From Desulfosudis oleivorans Hxd3 (GTDB lineage Bacteria; Desulfobacterota; Desulfobacteria; Desulfobacterales; Desulfosudaceae), in the NCBI RefSeq assembly GCF_000018405.1, contig NC_009943.1, forward strand, positions 3,227,001 through 3,291,000: 64,000 bases of DNA, in the 5' to 3' direction. The notes beneath the pieces were generated by a model. It was given only the letters and a program-made list of their open reading frames with translations. It was not told the DNA's origin and made no database searches. The translations under genes were made by a program, and so were the position numbers. Below are positions 39,444 through 46,375 of the stretch, one piece after another. Position 1 is the first letter of the stretch. Every line of letters starts with the position of its first letter.

Positions 39444-39604
39444 AGCGTTTCAATTAGGTTCAGTATTTCCGGTAGCATGTGCAAACCAGCTTTATTTGCT
39501 TGGTTTCGGAGGTCAGCTTGACGGCAGGTGAATTCAATATTTATGTCGTGACCGAAAACAAGGCCTTCTGCCAAATCAAGCTCAAAACCATAGTTTACGT
39601 TCAT
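39440..39604 (-). CDS. Small coupled protein of 54 residues
   Basis: ATG 39604 has a strong GGAGG ribosome site seven bases upstream. The product starts MNVNYGFELDLAEGLVFGHD and ends LNLIETL. Its stop TGA overlaps the start of the papain-fold gene, and its start is one base after the upstream stop. The tight coupling on both sides supports a real gene. Family unknown; a partner or substrate peptide of the papain-fold protein is one possibility. Confidence 0.7.
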   Translation of the reverse strand: MNVNYGFELDLAEGLVFGHDINIEFTCRQADLRNQANKAGLHMLPEILNLIETL

Positions 39605-39605
39605 A

Positions 39606-40139
39606 TTAAGCCTCCATATTGTTTACAAAGCTTTGGAGGGTGTTTTTAGCGGTTTCCGCTACTGATACATCTGCGTCACTGGCTAACTCAGTTAAATAAA
39701 AAACAGGGGTGTCTGGGTTATCCGCAAGAACCATTTTTACCTGAACATCATTAACTATCAGGTCTTCACACAAACACTCGACATTACAGACCTGAGCGTA
39801 GTCGTTGAGGTTTTGCGCCATGGATGCATATATTTCGCTGTCATGCGTCTCAATCAGTGTCCTAACGCACTTTCTGTTGAAAAACGGGATAGCATGCCTG
39901 TTGCCAACCAATACCCTTAAAACGTCAATAGATTGGGAGTTTATTAAGGAATAAACGATCTCCTTGGTAATGGTATGCTTGGATGCTATTGATTCTTTTA
40001 TCTCCACGGATTCCAGCTTCGAGAGTTCATAGAAAACTTCGCTATGTCGAGAGCTATCATTTAGCATGTCGGCAATGCATTCCAACTCATCAAGCCCCAA
40101 TTCAGTCTTGACGTTGTTAACAATAAGTAGGTTCTTCAT
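39606..40139 (-). CDS. HEAT-like repeat protein
   Basis: A 177-residue all-helical protein. Paired helices recur, with patterns such as VLRVLVGNRHAIP and VKMVLADNPDTPVFYLTELA DADVSVAETAKN. These look like HEAT or variant leucine-rich repeats with the NPDTP turn, a protein-protein interaction scaffold. It has no signal peptide. Its stop TAA is one base from the next start, with that gene's ribosome site inside its last codons. It is probably a binding partner within this operon. Confidence 0.6.
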   Translation of the reverse strand: MKNLLIVNNVKTELGLDELECIADMLNDSSRHSEVFYELSKLESVEIKESIASKHTITKEIVYSLINSQSIDVLRVLVGNRHAIPFFNRKCVRTLIETHDSEIYASMAQNLNDYAQVCNVECLCEDLIVNDVQVKMVLADNPDTPVFYLTELASDADVSVAETAKNTLQSFVNNMEA

Positions 40140-40149
40140 GGTATACCTC

Positions 40150-40467
40150 CTAATGGATTTTGATTTTGTCTACTTCGGAAGCCTTCTTTACTTCCCAAAA
40201 GGTATCTCTGTCGATTTCCGCCCAACCCTGTATTTTTATGGATTTGAGCTCAGATAAAGAAAAATACCCCCATTCCGCATTGTAATAGTCGTTGTTTAAA
40301 ATAGCGTAGCCAAAGAAAATATCATTGCCGTCGTACTCCGCTACAAACCAGTCACATCCTCCGATAAAGAAATGCATGTAGATCAACTTATCCGTTAACG
40401 GTACATGCTCTGTTTCATATAATTTCGGTATCCGCTGTAACATGTCTTCGTTAGGTTCATTCCACAT
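40150..40467 (-). CDS. DUF2958 family protein
   Basis: A 105-residue protein matching the DUF2958 pattern: IPKLYETEHVPLTDKLIYMHFF, then CDWFVAEYDG, FFGYAILN and AEWGYFSLSEL. DUF2958 proteins are found almost only on plasmids and integrative elements, and their function is unknown. It lies 10 bp downstream of the 62-residue gene and 10 bp upstream of the HEAT-like gene, on the same strand. AAGGAGGCA is its ribosome site. Confidence 0.8.
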   Translation of the reverse strand: MWNEPNEDMLQRIPKLYETEHVPLTDKLIYMHFFIGGCDWFVAEYDGNDIFFGYAILNNDYYNAEWGYFSLSELKSIKIQGWAEIDRDTFWEVKKASEVDKIKIH

Positions 40468-40477
40468 AAATGCCTCC

Positions 40478-40666
40478 TTAATCCCAACAGTCTGTACAAA
40501 TGATTTTGGGTTCCTTCTCGTTAATGATTACGATGTTGTTGGAAAGAAAGTATCCGAAAGTCACGTGATGGCCGCAGTCTAGGACAAACTTTCTGCCCTT
40601 AAGCTGTTTAAATAGGTCTTTCAGCGCATCAATGCTTTCGTATTTTTCTTTCTCGGCTTTCGTCAT
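40478..40666 (-). CDS. Small zinc-ribbon-like protein
   Basis: A 62-residue protein with LDCGHHVTFG and a C-terminal IICTDCWD, so Cys/His pairs are spaced as in a small metal-binding ribbon. It is first in the small-gene operon, preceded by a leader hairpin and AAGGAGG, though that ribosome site is about 15 bp from the ATG. Family not recognised. Confidence 0.55.
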   Translation of the reverse strand: MTKAEKEKYESIDALKDLFKQLKGRKFVLDCGHHVTFGYFLSNNIVIINEKEPKIICTDCWD

Positions 40667-40716
40667 GGTCGCTACCTTTCAACCTCCTTTCTTTTTGTTG
40701 CTTCCAAAACGCAGAA

Positions 40717-40743
40717 AGCCGCCCCAGACTATCTGGAACGGCT
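40717..40743 (-). promoter_or_regulatory. Leader or terminator hairpin, copy 1
   Basis: On the minus-strand RNA, AGCCGUUCCAGA pairs with UCUGGGGCGGCU (two wobbles), followed by UUUCUGCGUUUU. It ends the recombinase transcript and precedes the small-gene operon. The tail resembles those of the hairpins at 41439 and 42917. Confidence 0.6.
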
Positions 40744-40777
40744 CTTTCATTGCTCTAAACGTTTATCTACAGGGGTT

Positions 40778-41410
40778 TTACCACAACCCGTTTATTTGCT
40801 GCTGAATATCCTCCTTTGTAACATCTGCGTATATCTGTGTTGTTTGTATCGATGCATGCCCAAGTTGTTTCTGAACTGCTCTCAAATCACGTTTCTTTCG
40901 ATAGAGCTGAACAGCATAACTGTGTCTTAAAGCATGCACACTTTTGCCCCTTTCATACAAACCAAGCTTCTTTAGATACTTTTTAACAAGCTGCTGAATT
41001 GCCTGAGCAGTCCAAGGCCCTCTCTGGCCAACAAATAAATAGTTGCTTGGGCCTATCCTTTCTTGTTGCTCCTTTTTCCATTTTAAGTACTGGTTGAGGT
41101 GTGTTTTGAGGGATTGGGGGATTTCAACCGTTCTTGAACGCCCACCCTTCCCTCGACTCACAAAGACTTCACATTGCCCGTAACCAGCCTTTAGATCCCC
41201 ACAACGGAGATTGGATACTTCTTCAACCCTTAAGCCGGTACTGGTTATAAGGTCAATTACCATCCATTCTCGGATACCGGTTTTATTTTTTTTGCTCTGA
41301 TCGGCAACAGCCTTATCTTTGACGGTTCGCCTCAACAGCCTAACCTGGGCTTCTGTGAAATACTTTATGTCCATAATAGCTCTCAAATTCATAATAACCA
41401 TGCGATGCAT
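40778..41410 (-). CDS. Tyrosine recombinase, catalytic domain only
   Basis: A 210-residue XerC/D-family recombinase with all key residues visible: Arg61 in TSTGLRVEEV, the beta-hairpin Lys region GKGGRSRTVEIP, HALRHSYA, LGHASIQTTQ and the nucleophile Tyr in IYADV. It begins right at the catalytic domain, without the usual N-terminal core-binding domain of about 100 residues and without an arm-binding domain. ATG 41410 follows AGGAG. It may serve integration, dimer resolution or inversion. It is not next to either tRNA scar, so it may not be the island integrase. Confidence 0.82.
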   Translation of the reverse strand: MHRMVIMNLRAIMDIKYFTEAQVRLLRRTVKDKAVADQSKKNKTGIREWMVIDLITSTGLRVEEVSNLRCGDLKAGYGQCEVFVSRGKGGRSRTVEIPQSLKTHLNQYLKWKKEQQERIGPSNYLFVGQRGPWTAQAIQQLVKKYLKKLGLYERGKSVHALRHSYAVQLYRKKRDLRAVQKQLGHASIQTTQIYADVTKEDIQQQINGLW

Positions 41411-41438
41411 ATTTAACTCCTGCCCTATAAAACACAAA

Positions 41439-41467
41439 AGCCGCTACGACATTTCTGTCGTGCGGCT
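41439..41467 (-). promoter_or_regulatory. Leader hairpin of the recombinase gene, copy 2
   Basis: On the minus strand, AGCCGCACGACA pairs with TGTCGTAGCGGCT (one bulge) and is followed by TTTTGTGTTTTA. It lies between the promoter at 41499-41527 and the ribosome site. It looks like an intrinsic terminator inside a leader, so an attenuator is possible. Confidence 0.6.
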
Positions 41468-41498
41468 ATTTGGTAACAATTTCCTTTAATTTTAATAA

Positions 41499-41527
41499 AT
41501 TATACTAAAATTCGGCTATTTTGTCAA
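41499..41527 (-). promoter_or_regulatory. Consensus sigma-70 promoter of the recombinase
   Basis: On the minus strand, a perfect TTGACA (41527-41522), a 17-bp spacer and a perfect TATAAT (41504-41499). The sequence from here to the leader hairpin is repeated at 42898-43003. The rest of the gap to 41767 has no gene. Confidence 0.85.
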
Positions 41528-41767
41528 GTTAAAAAGTGTCAATATTGTTCAATATTTCAATGTGTTATAATATTTTTTCCGCAAGAAAAGCCTAAATATA
41601 GTCGAAATTGGGGATTTCAGGGCCGGAAGCCAATTTTTGACGACGGCAATCGGTTTTTTGTTCAACTGGGACCGTCAAACTGCCTGACAACTCTGGGAGG
41701 GTTTTTGAGACGATTTTTATCATTTTTGAGTTCTTCATAAAATATGCGGGTTAAATACTGTTCTTTC

Positions 41768-42823
41768 TCATAAGCCATAGGAGACAGGTATCTCACAACA
41801 AATGTGTTTATAAAACATTTCATAATCATCACCATATCTTTTGGATAATTTAATAAATCGACAGAGATTGATCTTGTCATTCCCTGTAAGATTGCATTTT
41901 CCCATCAGGTACAATGGAAGTATAGTTCGTATATCATCTATTGAATGGATAAAAAAAGTTACCCCCTCGAATCTATATATTCTTTCTGTTGCTTTTCTCT
42001 GGAGCCATAAATCCATTCCATCAAAAAAAGGAACTCCTGACGGAGAAGTTAAAATGAGTTTTTTTAAGCAATCATAATGGATATGCAATTTAGAAAGATA
42101 ACAAACGCTAAAATATAAAGCCCGAAAAGCCAAATCGAATATCACCCGTTCTTCTTTTGGTGTGCTCATAATGGGATCATAGACAACACCTGTACCTGAA
42201 AGAATTTCCTCAATGTATTGAGAATCACTTTTTTTTGAGTCACCATCCTGCAACCACCATAAAACATAACAATTTAAAATAAATGCACATTCTTTGGATA
42301 AATCGGCTTGATTCAGGAAAGTGTGCCACTTATCCTGATTGAAATATGTTTCTGCTTGATAAAGTGGATAAAAAAAACGAATATTTGGAAATCGCTTTTC
42401 GGCTTTCTGCATCGGATCATCTGAATCCCATCTATTTAAGTTGTAACAGGTTTGCAAGTGAGGTAAAAAAGATGCAATTCGGTTCAAAGTTTCAATCCGG
42501 CAGGTAGTCCCAAAGCTTTCACACACTATTGATTTTAGAATCCAATCATTGTGCAAAAGGCTGTCATAGTTGGTTGAATCTACCCCATGATCTATAAGAA
42601 TTTCTAATAAACGACATAAAATAATATGTGAATTTAATCGTTTTAATTTGTCTTTTTCTGTTTTTTCAGAATCAACAATCAAAGAAAGCACTGTATGAAT
42701 GCCCTGATTCAGATCGACTGTTTCCTGAATATAAAAATCCGAAAGAATTAGGTTCTCTTCGGTAAATTCTTCCCCTAATAAAAGATGCTTAACTCCAATA
42801 GATTCAATACAATAACCGCACAT
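41768..42823 (-). CDS. Hypothetical protein, 351 residues
   Basis: A soluble, Leu- and Cys-rich, mostly helical protein of no family I recognise. Notable stretches are MCGYCIESIGVKHLLLGEE at the start and ICCEIPVSYGL at the end. There are no signal peptide and no catalytic motif that I can defend. It has its own consensus promoter and leader hairpin nearly identical to those of the recombinase gene, so both may share a control circuit. The DNA is AT-rich like the rest of the island. A cargo gene is likely. Confidence 0.65.
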   Translation of the reverse strand: MCGYCIESIGVKHLLLGEEFTEENLILSDFYIQETVDLNQGIHTVLSLIVDSEKTEKDKLKRLNSHIILCRLLEILIDHGVDSTNYDSLLHNDWILKSIVCESFGTTCRIETLNRIASFLPHLQTCYNLNRWDSDDPMQKAEKRFPNIRFFYPLYQAETYFNQDKWHTFLNQADLSKECAFILNCYVLWWLQDGDSKKSDSQYIEEILSGTGVVYDPIMSTPKEERVIFDLAFRALYFSVCYLSKLHIHYDCLKKLILTSPSGVPFFDGMDLWLQRKATERIYRFEGVTFFIHSIDDIRTILPLYLMGKCNLTGNDKINLCRFIKLSKRYGDDYEMFYKHICCEIPVSYGL

Positions 42824-42916
42824 AATCTTGTATTCCCTCCCTCTATATCATGGGCCGAAAAATCTTTGCATCAATCTTGGTAAATCAAAGAAACGCCTGC
42901 CCCATAAACGCAAAAA

Positions 42917-42940
42917 GCCACACGGCAATAGTCGTGCGGC
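42917..42940 (-). promoter_or_regulatory. Leader hairpin, copy 3
   Basis: On the minus strand, GCCGCACGAC pairs with GCCGTGTGGC (one wobble, one mismatch) around a TATT loop and is followed by TTTTTGCGTTTA. It lies between the promoter at 42972-43000 and the 351-residue gene. Confidence 0.55.
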
Positions 42941-42971
42941 AAATAATAAAAATTGTGTATATTTTTAACTA

Positions 42972-43000
42972 ATTATACTAAAAACAGGCTGTTTTGTCAA
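42972..43000 (-). promoter_or_regulatory. Consensus sigma-70 promoter of the 351-residue gene
   Basis: On the minus strand, TTGACA, a 17-bp spacer and TATAAT, both boxes perfect. It is a copy of the promoter at 41499-41527. The remaining gap to 43158 holds no other signal that I can name. Confidence 0.85.
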
Positions 43001-43158
43001 CAGTAAAAATACCATAACATATTAATATGTTAGCTTATTCTTGTTATAGAGTGGGGCCAAATATAGTAAAAATAGAGGTTTTATGTTGTTGAAGGCGGGG
43101 AATACTTATCTATAAGTTGAGAGGAGATCTGAACAAAAAAACAGGATGGATGGGGATA

Positions 43159-43497
43159 TTATAAAATATCGTCGAGGAATATTTTTATCTTTTTCAGTTT
43201 GGCGGCACCGGCATTATTTAAAATCTGGGAAACTTTTACAGAGATAGACTCCCTTTCTGTACTCAGCTTATCGTCTGGGTTCAAAAATTGAAACAACGCT
43301 GCCAAGGAGACATCAAATATTTCACACAGCTTGTTAAGGGTTTCTAGGGATGGATTTATCTCTCCCCTCTCCAGCCTGCCATAGTATCGATAATTAAAGC
43401 CATGCTTCTTTTCAATATCTTCCTGCTTAAGATTTTTAGCAAGACGCAGTTCTTTCAGGCGGATACCCAGTCGTTTTTTCAGAAGTTCATTATCCAT
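43159..43497 (-). CDS. XRE-family repressor-like regulator
   Basis: A 112-residue DNA-binding protein. The Cro/CI helix-turn-helix spans residues 10-68: LGIRLKELRLAKNLKQEDIE, then YYGRLERGEINPSLETLNKLCEIF. A short helical tail may dimerise. It is divergent from the small membrane protein gene at 43688, and two palindromes lie in the gap between them. It probably controls itself and the divergent gene. Typical of phage or island maintenance control. Confidence 0.88.
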   Translation of the reverse strand: MDNELLKKRLGIRLKELRLAKNLKQEDIEKKHGFNYRYYGRLERGEINPSLETLNKLCEIFDVSLAALFQFLNPDDKLSTERESISVKVSQILNNAGAAKLKKIKIFLDDIL

Positions 43498-43524
43498 TCA
43501 TAAGCCCTCCGTAAGTGTTTATAC

Positions 43525-43549
43525 GGCAATATTGCCTTGCCTTAAAGGC
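43525..43549. promoter_or_regulatory. Twin palindromes, candidate operators
   Basis: The perfect palindrome GGCAATATTGCC (43525-43536) is followed by GCCTTAAAGGC (43539-43549), 28 bp upstream of the XRE start. A TTGAAC/TATAAT promoter-like pair (43604, 43629, 19-bp spacer) serves the divergent gene. Confidence 0.55.
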
Positions 43550-43687
43550 ACTCAAATGAATGGATAACTGTTGATAATGCTTCTTATATATGGTAAAAAA
43601 GACTTGAACATTCACTCAATGGCCCTTTTATAATTCACCAAAAGGGGAGTCACATCATTAACACACTTAGAAACAGGAGGAAAAAAC

Positions 43688-43957
43688 ATGGAAAAGAAGA
43701 CAGGCTTTAGTTGGATGGGGTTGATTTTTGGTGCCCATTACTATGCAGGCTATGGCAAAATTCCAAAAGCTTTTTTTCTGTCTGCGATTTCAGGGTTCCC
43801 ATTGATCGGTTTGATAGTCTGGATCTATTGTGGAAGAAAGGCTAACTCTGAGCTGCCAGTCGGAGAAATTGACTTTAAATGGGGCCTTGCAATCATCAGT
43901 GTTGTTATTCAGATGGTATCCTCCTCAATACTGATGAAAATCACGGGCTATGCCTAG
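43688..43957 (+). CDS. Small membrane protein (DUF2628-like)
   Basis: An 89-residue protein with two or three membrane segments. The start FSWMGLIFGAHYYAGYGKIPKA looks like the DUF2628 family of small membrane proteins of unknown role. AACAGGAGG is its ribosome site. It is divergent from the XRE regulator and is followed by a hairpin terminator, so it forms its own unit. Confidence 0.7.
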   Translation: MEKKTGFSWMGLIFGAHYYAGYGKIPKAFFLSAISGFPLIGLIVWIYCGRKANSELPVGEIDFKWGLAIISVVIQMVSSSILMKITGYA

Positions 43958-43971
43958 AGAAAAAGCAACTT

Positions 43972-44007
43972 AAAAAGTCGGACTGTCGTAGGATAGTCCG
44001 GCTTTTT
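43972..44007 (+). terminator. Hairpin terminator after the small membrane protein
   Basis: Arms AAAAAGTCGGACT and AGTCCGGCTTTTT pair with one wobble and end in a T-run. Confidence 0.85.
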
Positions 44008-44027
44008 CAATGAGAGGGAGGAGAGTC

Positions 44028-45623
44028 ATGGTCAAAAATTTATTATTTGTTATGGTCGTTATTTCCGTATTATCAAGTCAAAGCTATGCAGGATTTGGTG
44101 ATTTAATCAACAAGGCACAAAAGGCGGTTGAAAATAAAACCGAGCGAGCTGTATCAAATATTGGGAAGGACGATCCAATAAAAATTTTATCAGATGCCGG
44201 ATTCAGCAACTACCAGGAATTAAAGACGTTGACACAAGATATTCCAGTAGATAGGCCGGATGCTGATTTGAGCCGATTTGAAGACGAAGATTTATTCCAG
44301 AAGATTAGCCAAACCAGTGAAGCATTGAAACAACTTGAATCCGATAAATTGATTCAAGACACTTCTGATCAAAAATTAGCCGTAAGCTCCATCGAATCTT
44401 TTAATACGGCGGCTATTCAATATTTGCATGATAGAGACCGTGTTATTGAAAAATATCATGCCCAATTAGAGGAGAAGAAGCGTCAAAAGGAAGAAAAGGA
44501 GCGTCAAGAGAAAGAGAGCAAAAGGCTTGCTGCTGAACGTGAGAAAGAACGCTTGAAAAAAGAGGCCGCTCTTGAAAAGGAGCGTCAAGAACAAATGGCC
44601 TTGCTGGAAAAAGAAGGACAGGCGAAGGAGCAACCCAAGCAAGTTACAAATGAGGACGTCTCCCGAGATAATCCGCCAAGTATCGATCTCTCTGAATGTG
44701 AAAAAATAAAAAATTTTCCACTCCACGAAATCGATTATGCGGCTGATGCAAAAGAGCTTAATGTTATTATGTCGCAATATTTTAGGAAACCGTTGTCTGA
44801 TTGGGTTGAAGATGATTTCGACAAATATAAAAAAACAATGATATCTTGCCGGGAAAATGATTTTTTTAGGAACTACGGCGAAGAGGATTTCCCAGACACC
44901 ATAAATGAATCTATCAAAATATTAAAAAAGGAGCAGAAAGAAATATTTGTTAGCGATCAAGCAACACAGCAGTGGAACGCCCTGAGAAAAGAATCTGAAA
45001 AGCTTATAGAAAAAATAAAGGATTTTACAATTTCTGATGCTGAATTGGATCGGTTACGAGAGATAAAAAAGGTTATTCCCGAAGTGGAGTACAAATGCCA
45101 ATGCGCCAGAGACCTTGATTATCATAGCGTTGAGACAAACATACAAGATCACTTAAGGGAATATCAATACACCCTTGAGGAAAGGGCACGGCAAAAGGCA
45201 TGGCAAGAGGAAATGGATAAAGAAAAAGCCGCGCAAGAGAATAAAGACAGACAAAGATTAGAGGCAGAGACAAAAGAGGCCCAAGAACTAGTAAAAAAAT
45301 ACGGCAAGATTGGCCCACCATCAGATTTTCTTATGGCAAGGCTTCATACTTATGTTGGCGGAGAGCTTTCAGATATGTGCACAGTCATAAAATTCTATGA
45401 TGGCCTTAGTGGAAAGAAAAAATGGGACAAAAAGAGTGATCTGTGGGTGTTAACTCAAAATTTTAAGGGTGAACTGACAGGAGAAAAACATGAATTTTTA
45501 TATGCCTTTGAAGATTATCGTGTCGAACACAGTTTTGTCTTGCTCTCAAGAGCGGTAATGGATGATGAAGAGGTGCCCACTTCACAACTGTATAGGTTTA
45601 TTATGCCAATGTTGGGGGATTAA
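44028..45623 (+). CDS. Secreted coiled-coil protein
   Basis: A 531-residue protein with a clear signal peptide (MVKNLLFVMVVISVLSSQSYA, cleavage after AYA-like residues). Then comes a globular part, a long charged coiled coil at about residues 130-215 (EEKKRQKEEKERQEKES), a middle domain with CQCARD, a second coiled coil and a C-terminal folded region. Family not recognised. ATG 44028 was chosen for GGAGGAGAG and the signal peptide; ATG 44010 adds six residues. It is flanked by terminators on both sides, so it is a single-gene unit. Probably periplasmic. Confidence 0.72.
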   Translation: MVKNLLFVMVVISVLSSQSYAGFGDLINKAQKAVENKTERAVSNIGKDDPIKILSDAGFSNYQELKTLTQDIPVDRPDADLSRFEDEDLFQKISQTSEALKQLESDKLIQDTSDQKLAVSSIESFNTAAIQYLHDRDRVIEKYHAQLEEKKRQKEEKERQEKESKRLAAEREKERLKKEAALEKERQEQMALLEKEGQAKEQPKQVTNEDVSRDNPPSIDLSECEKIKNFPLHEIDYAADAKELNVIMSQYFRKPLSDWVEDDFDKYKKTMISCRENDFFRNYGEEDFPDTINESIKILKKEQKEIFVSDQATQQWNALRKESEKLIEKIKDFTISDAELDRLREIKKVIPEVEYKCQCARDLDYHSVETNIQDHLREYQYTLEERARQKAWQEEMDKEKAAQENKDRQRLEAETKEAQELVKKYGKIGPPSDFLMARLHTYVGGELSDMCTVIKFYDGLSGKKKWDKKSDLWVLTQNFKGELTGEKHEFLYAFEDYRVEHSFVLLSRAVMDDEEVPTSQLYRFIMPMLGD

Positions 45624-45685
45624 TATCAGTCATTATGGATACCTGTTGTACTGTGATTGGTTTTTTGGAAATATTTGTAAGGTGA

Positions 45686-45725
45686 AAAAAAAGCTGGGTT
45701 GTCTTTTCAGATAGCCCAGCTTTTT
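45686..45725. terminator. Hairpin terminator, usable on both strands
   Basis: AAAAAGCTGGG and CCCAGCTTTTT form the stem between two convergent genes. Confidence 0.88.
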
Positions 45726-45745
45726 AAATAATTTTAACACAGGTT

Positions 45746-46123
45746 TTATTTCGCTACGTACTTTCCTCGCCCCACCCGTTTGATCTTTCCGAGCTTGTGC
45801 AAACGAAAAATAATGTTTCTGATCTTCTTTTCATCAAACCCAGTTTTTTTCTGAATATTGGTAAACCCATCACCCTTCTTGCTTCTAGTGATGCTTGCAA
45901 AAACCATGTCTGTGGCAGAACCATGGCGTTTCCCTTTAGTTTGAGGACGCCCTGCTTTTGCCACAGCAATGTTTTGTCTGGCAGATATGTTTTTTACCAT
46001 TTTTTCAAGTCGGTCAATTTTTGCGTTAAGCGTGGCAATGTCTTTCTGGGTGGGAATTCCGCTGTCACGGAGTATCAACTTAAAAGCAGAATCTAAAGAA
46101 ATTTTCTTGGCTGGTCGTGGCAT
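45746..46123 (-). CDS. Small winged-helix-like DNA-binding protein
   Basis: A 125-residue basic protein. The C-terminal 60 residues (GFTNIQKKTGFDEKKIRNII to LGKIKRVGRGKYVAK) look like a winged helix, including a wing with a GRGKY tip as in replication and restriction control proteins. The middle (AGRPQTKGKRHGS) is an AT-hook-like GRP stretch, and the start is helical (DIATLNAKIDRLEKMV). ATG 46123 has AGGAGG. A silencing or regulatory role in the island is likely. Confidence 0.65.
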   Translation of the reverse strand: MPRPAKKISLDSAFKLILRDSGIPTQKDIATLNAKIDRLEKMVKNISARQNIAVAKAGRPQTKGKRHGSATDMVFASITRSKKGDGFTNIQKKTGFDEKKIRNIIFRLHKLGKIKRVGRGKYVAK

Positions 46124-46375
46124 GACGTACCTCCTGTATTTATCAAAACATTAAAATCCCCATCGGATCGAAAAACAAAACGAGAGGGGGAGAGGGTACA
46201 ATTGTCCTTCAATCTGATGAAAATGTTTTATATCACGTCAAGTAAAAGGAATGCAAGTTCGGGCAGGTTCTTTACAGACTGCGCACGTAGGATTATAATG
46301 TTCTATTCATTACAGACGCGGGTTGTGATTATCAGGATACTTATTGGGTTGGTTTATAACTTATGAGGGACAATA

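Noticed and set aside
40778-41410. Calling the recombinase the island integrase
   Set aside because: It lacks the core- and arm-binding domains and is 6 kb from the tRNA-Glu scar, so that role is not supported by position or structure.
41662-41880. 72-residue open frame overlapping the end of the 351-residue gene
   Set aside because: Mostly in another frame of a larger gene, with no ribosome site.
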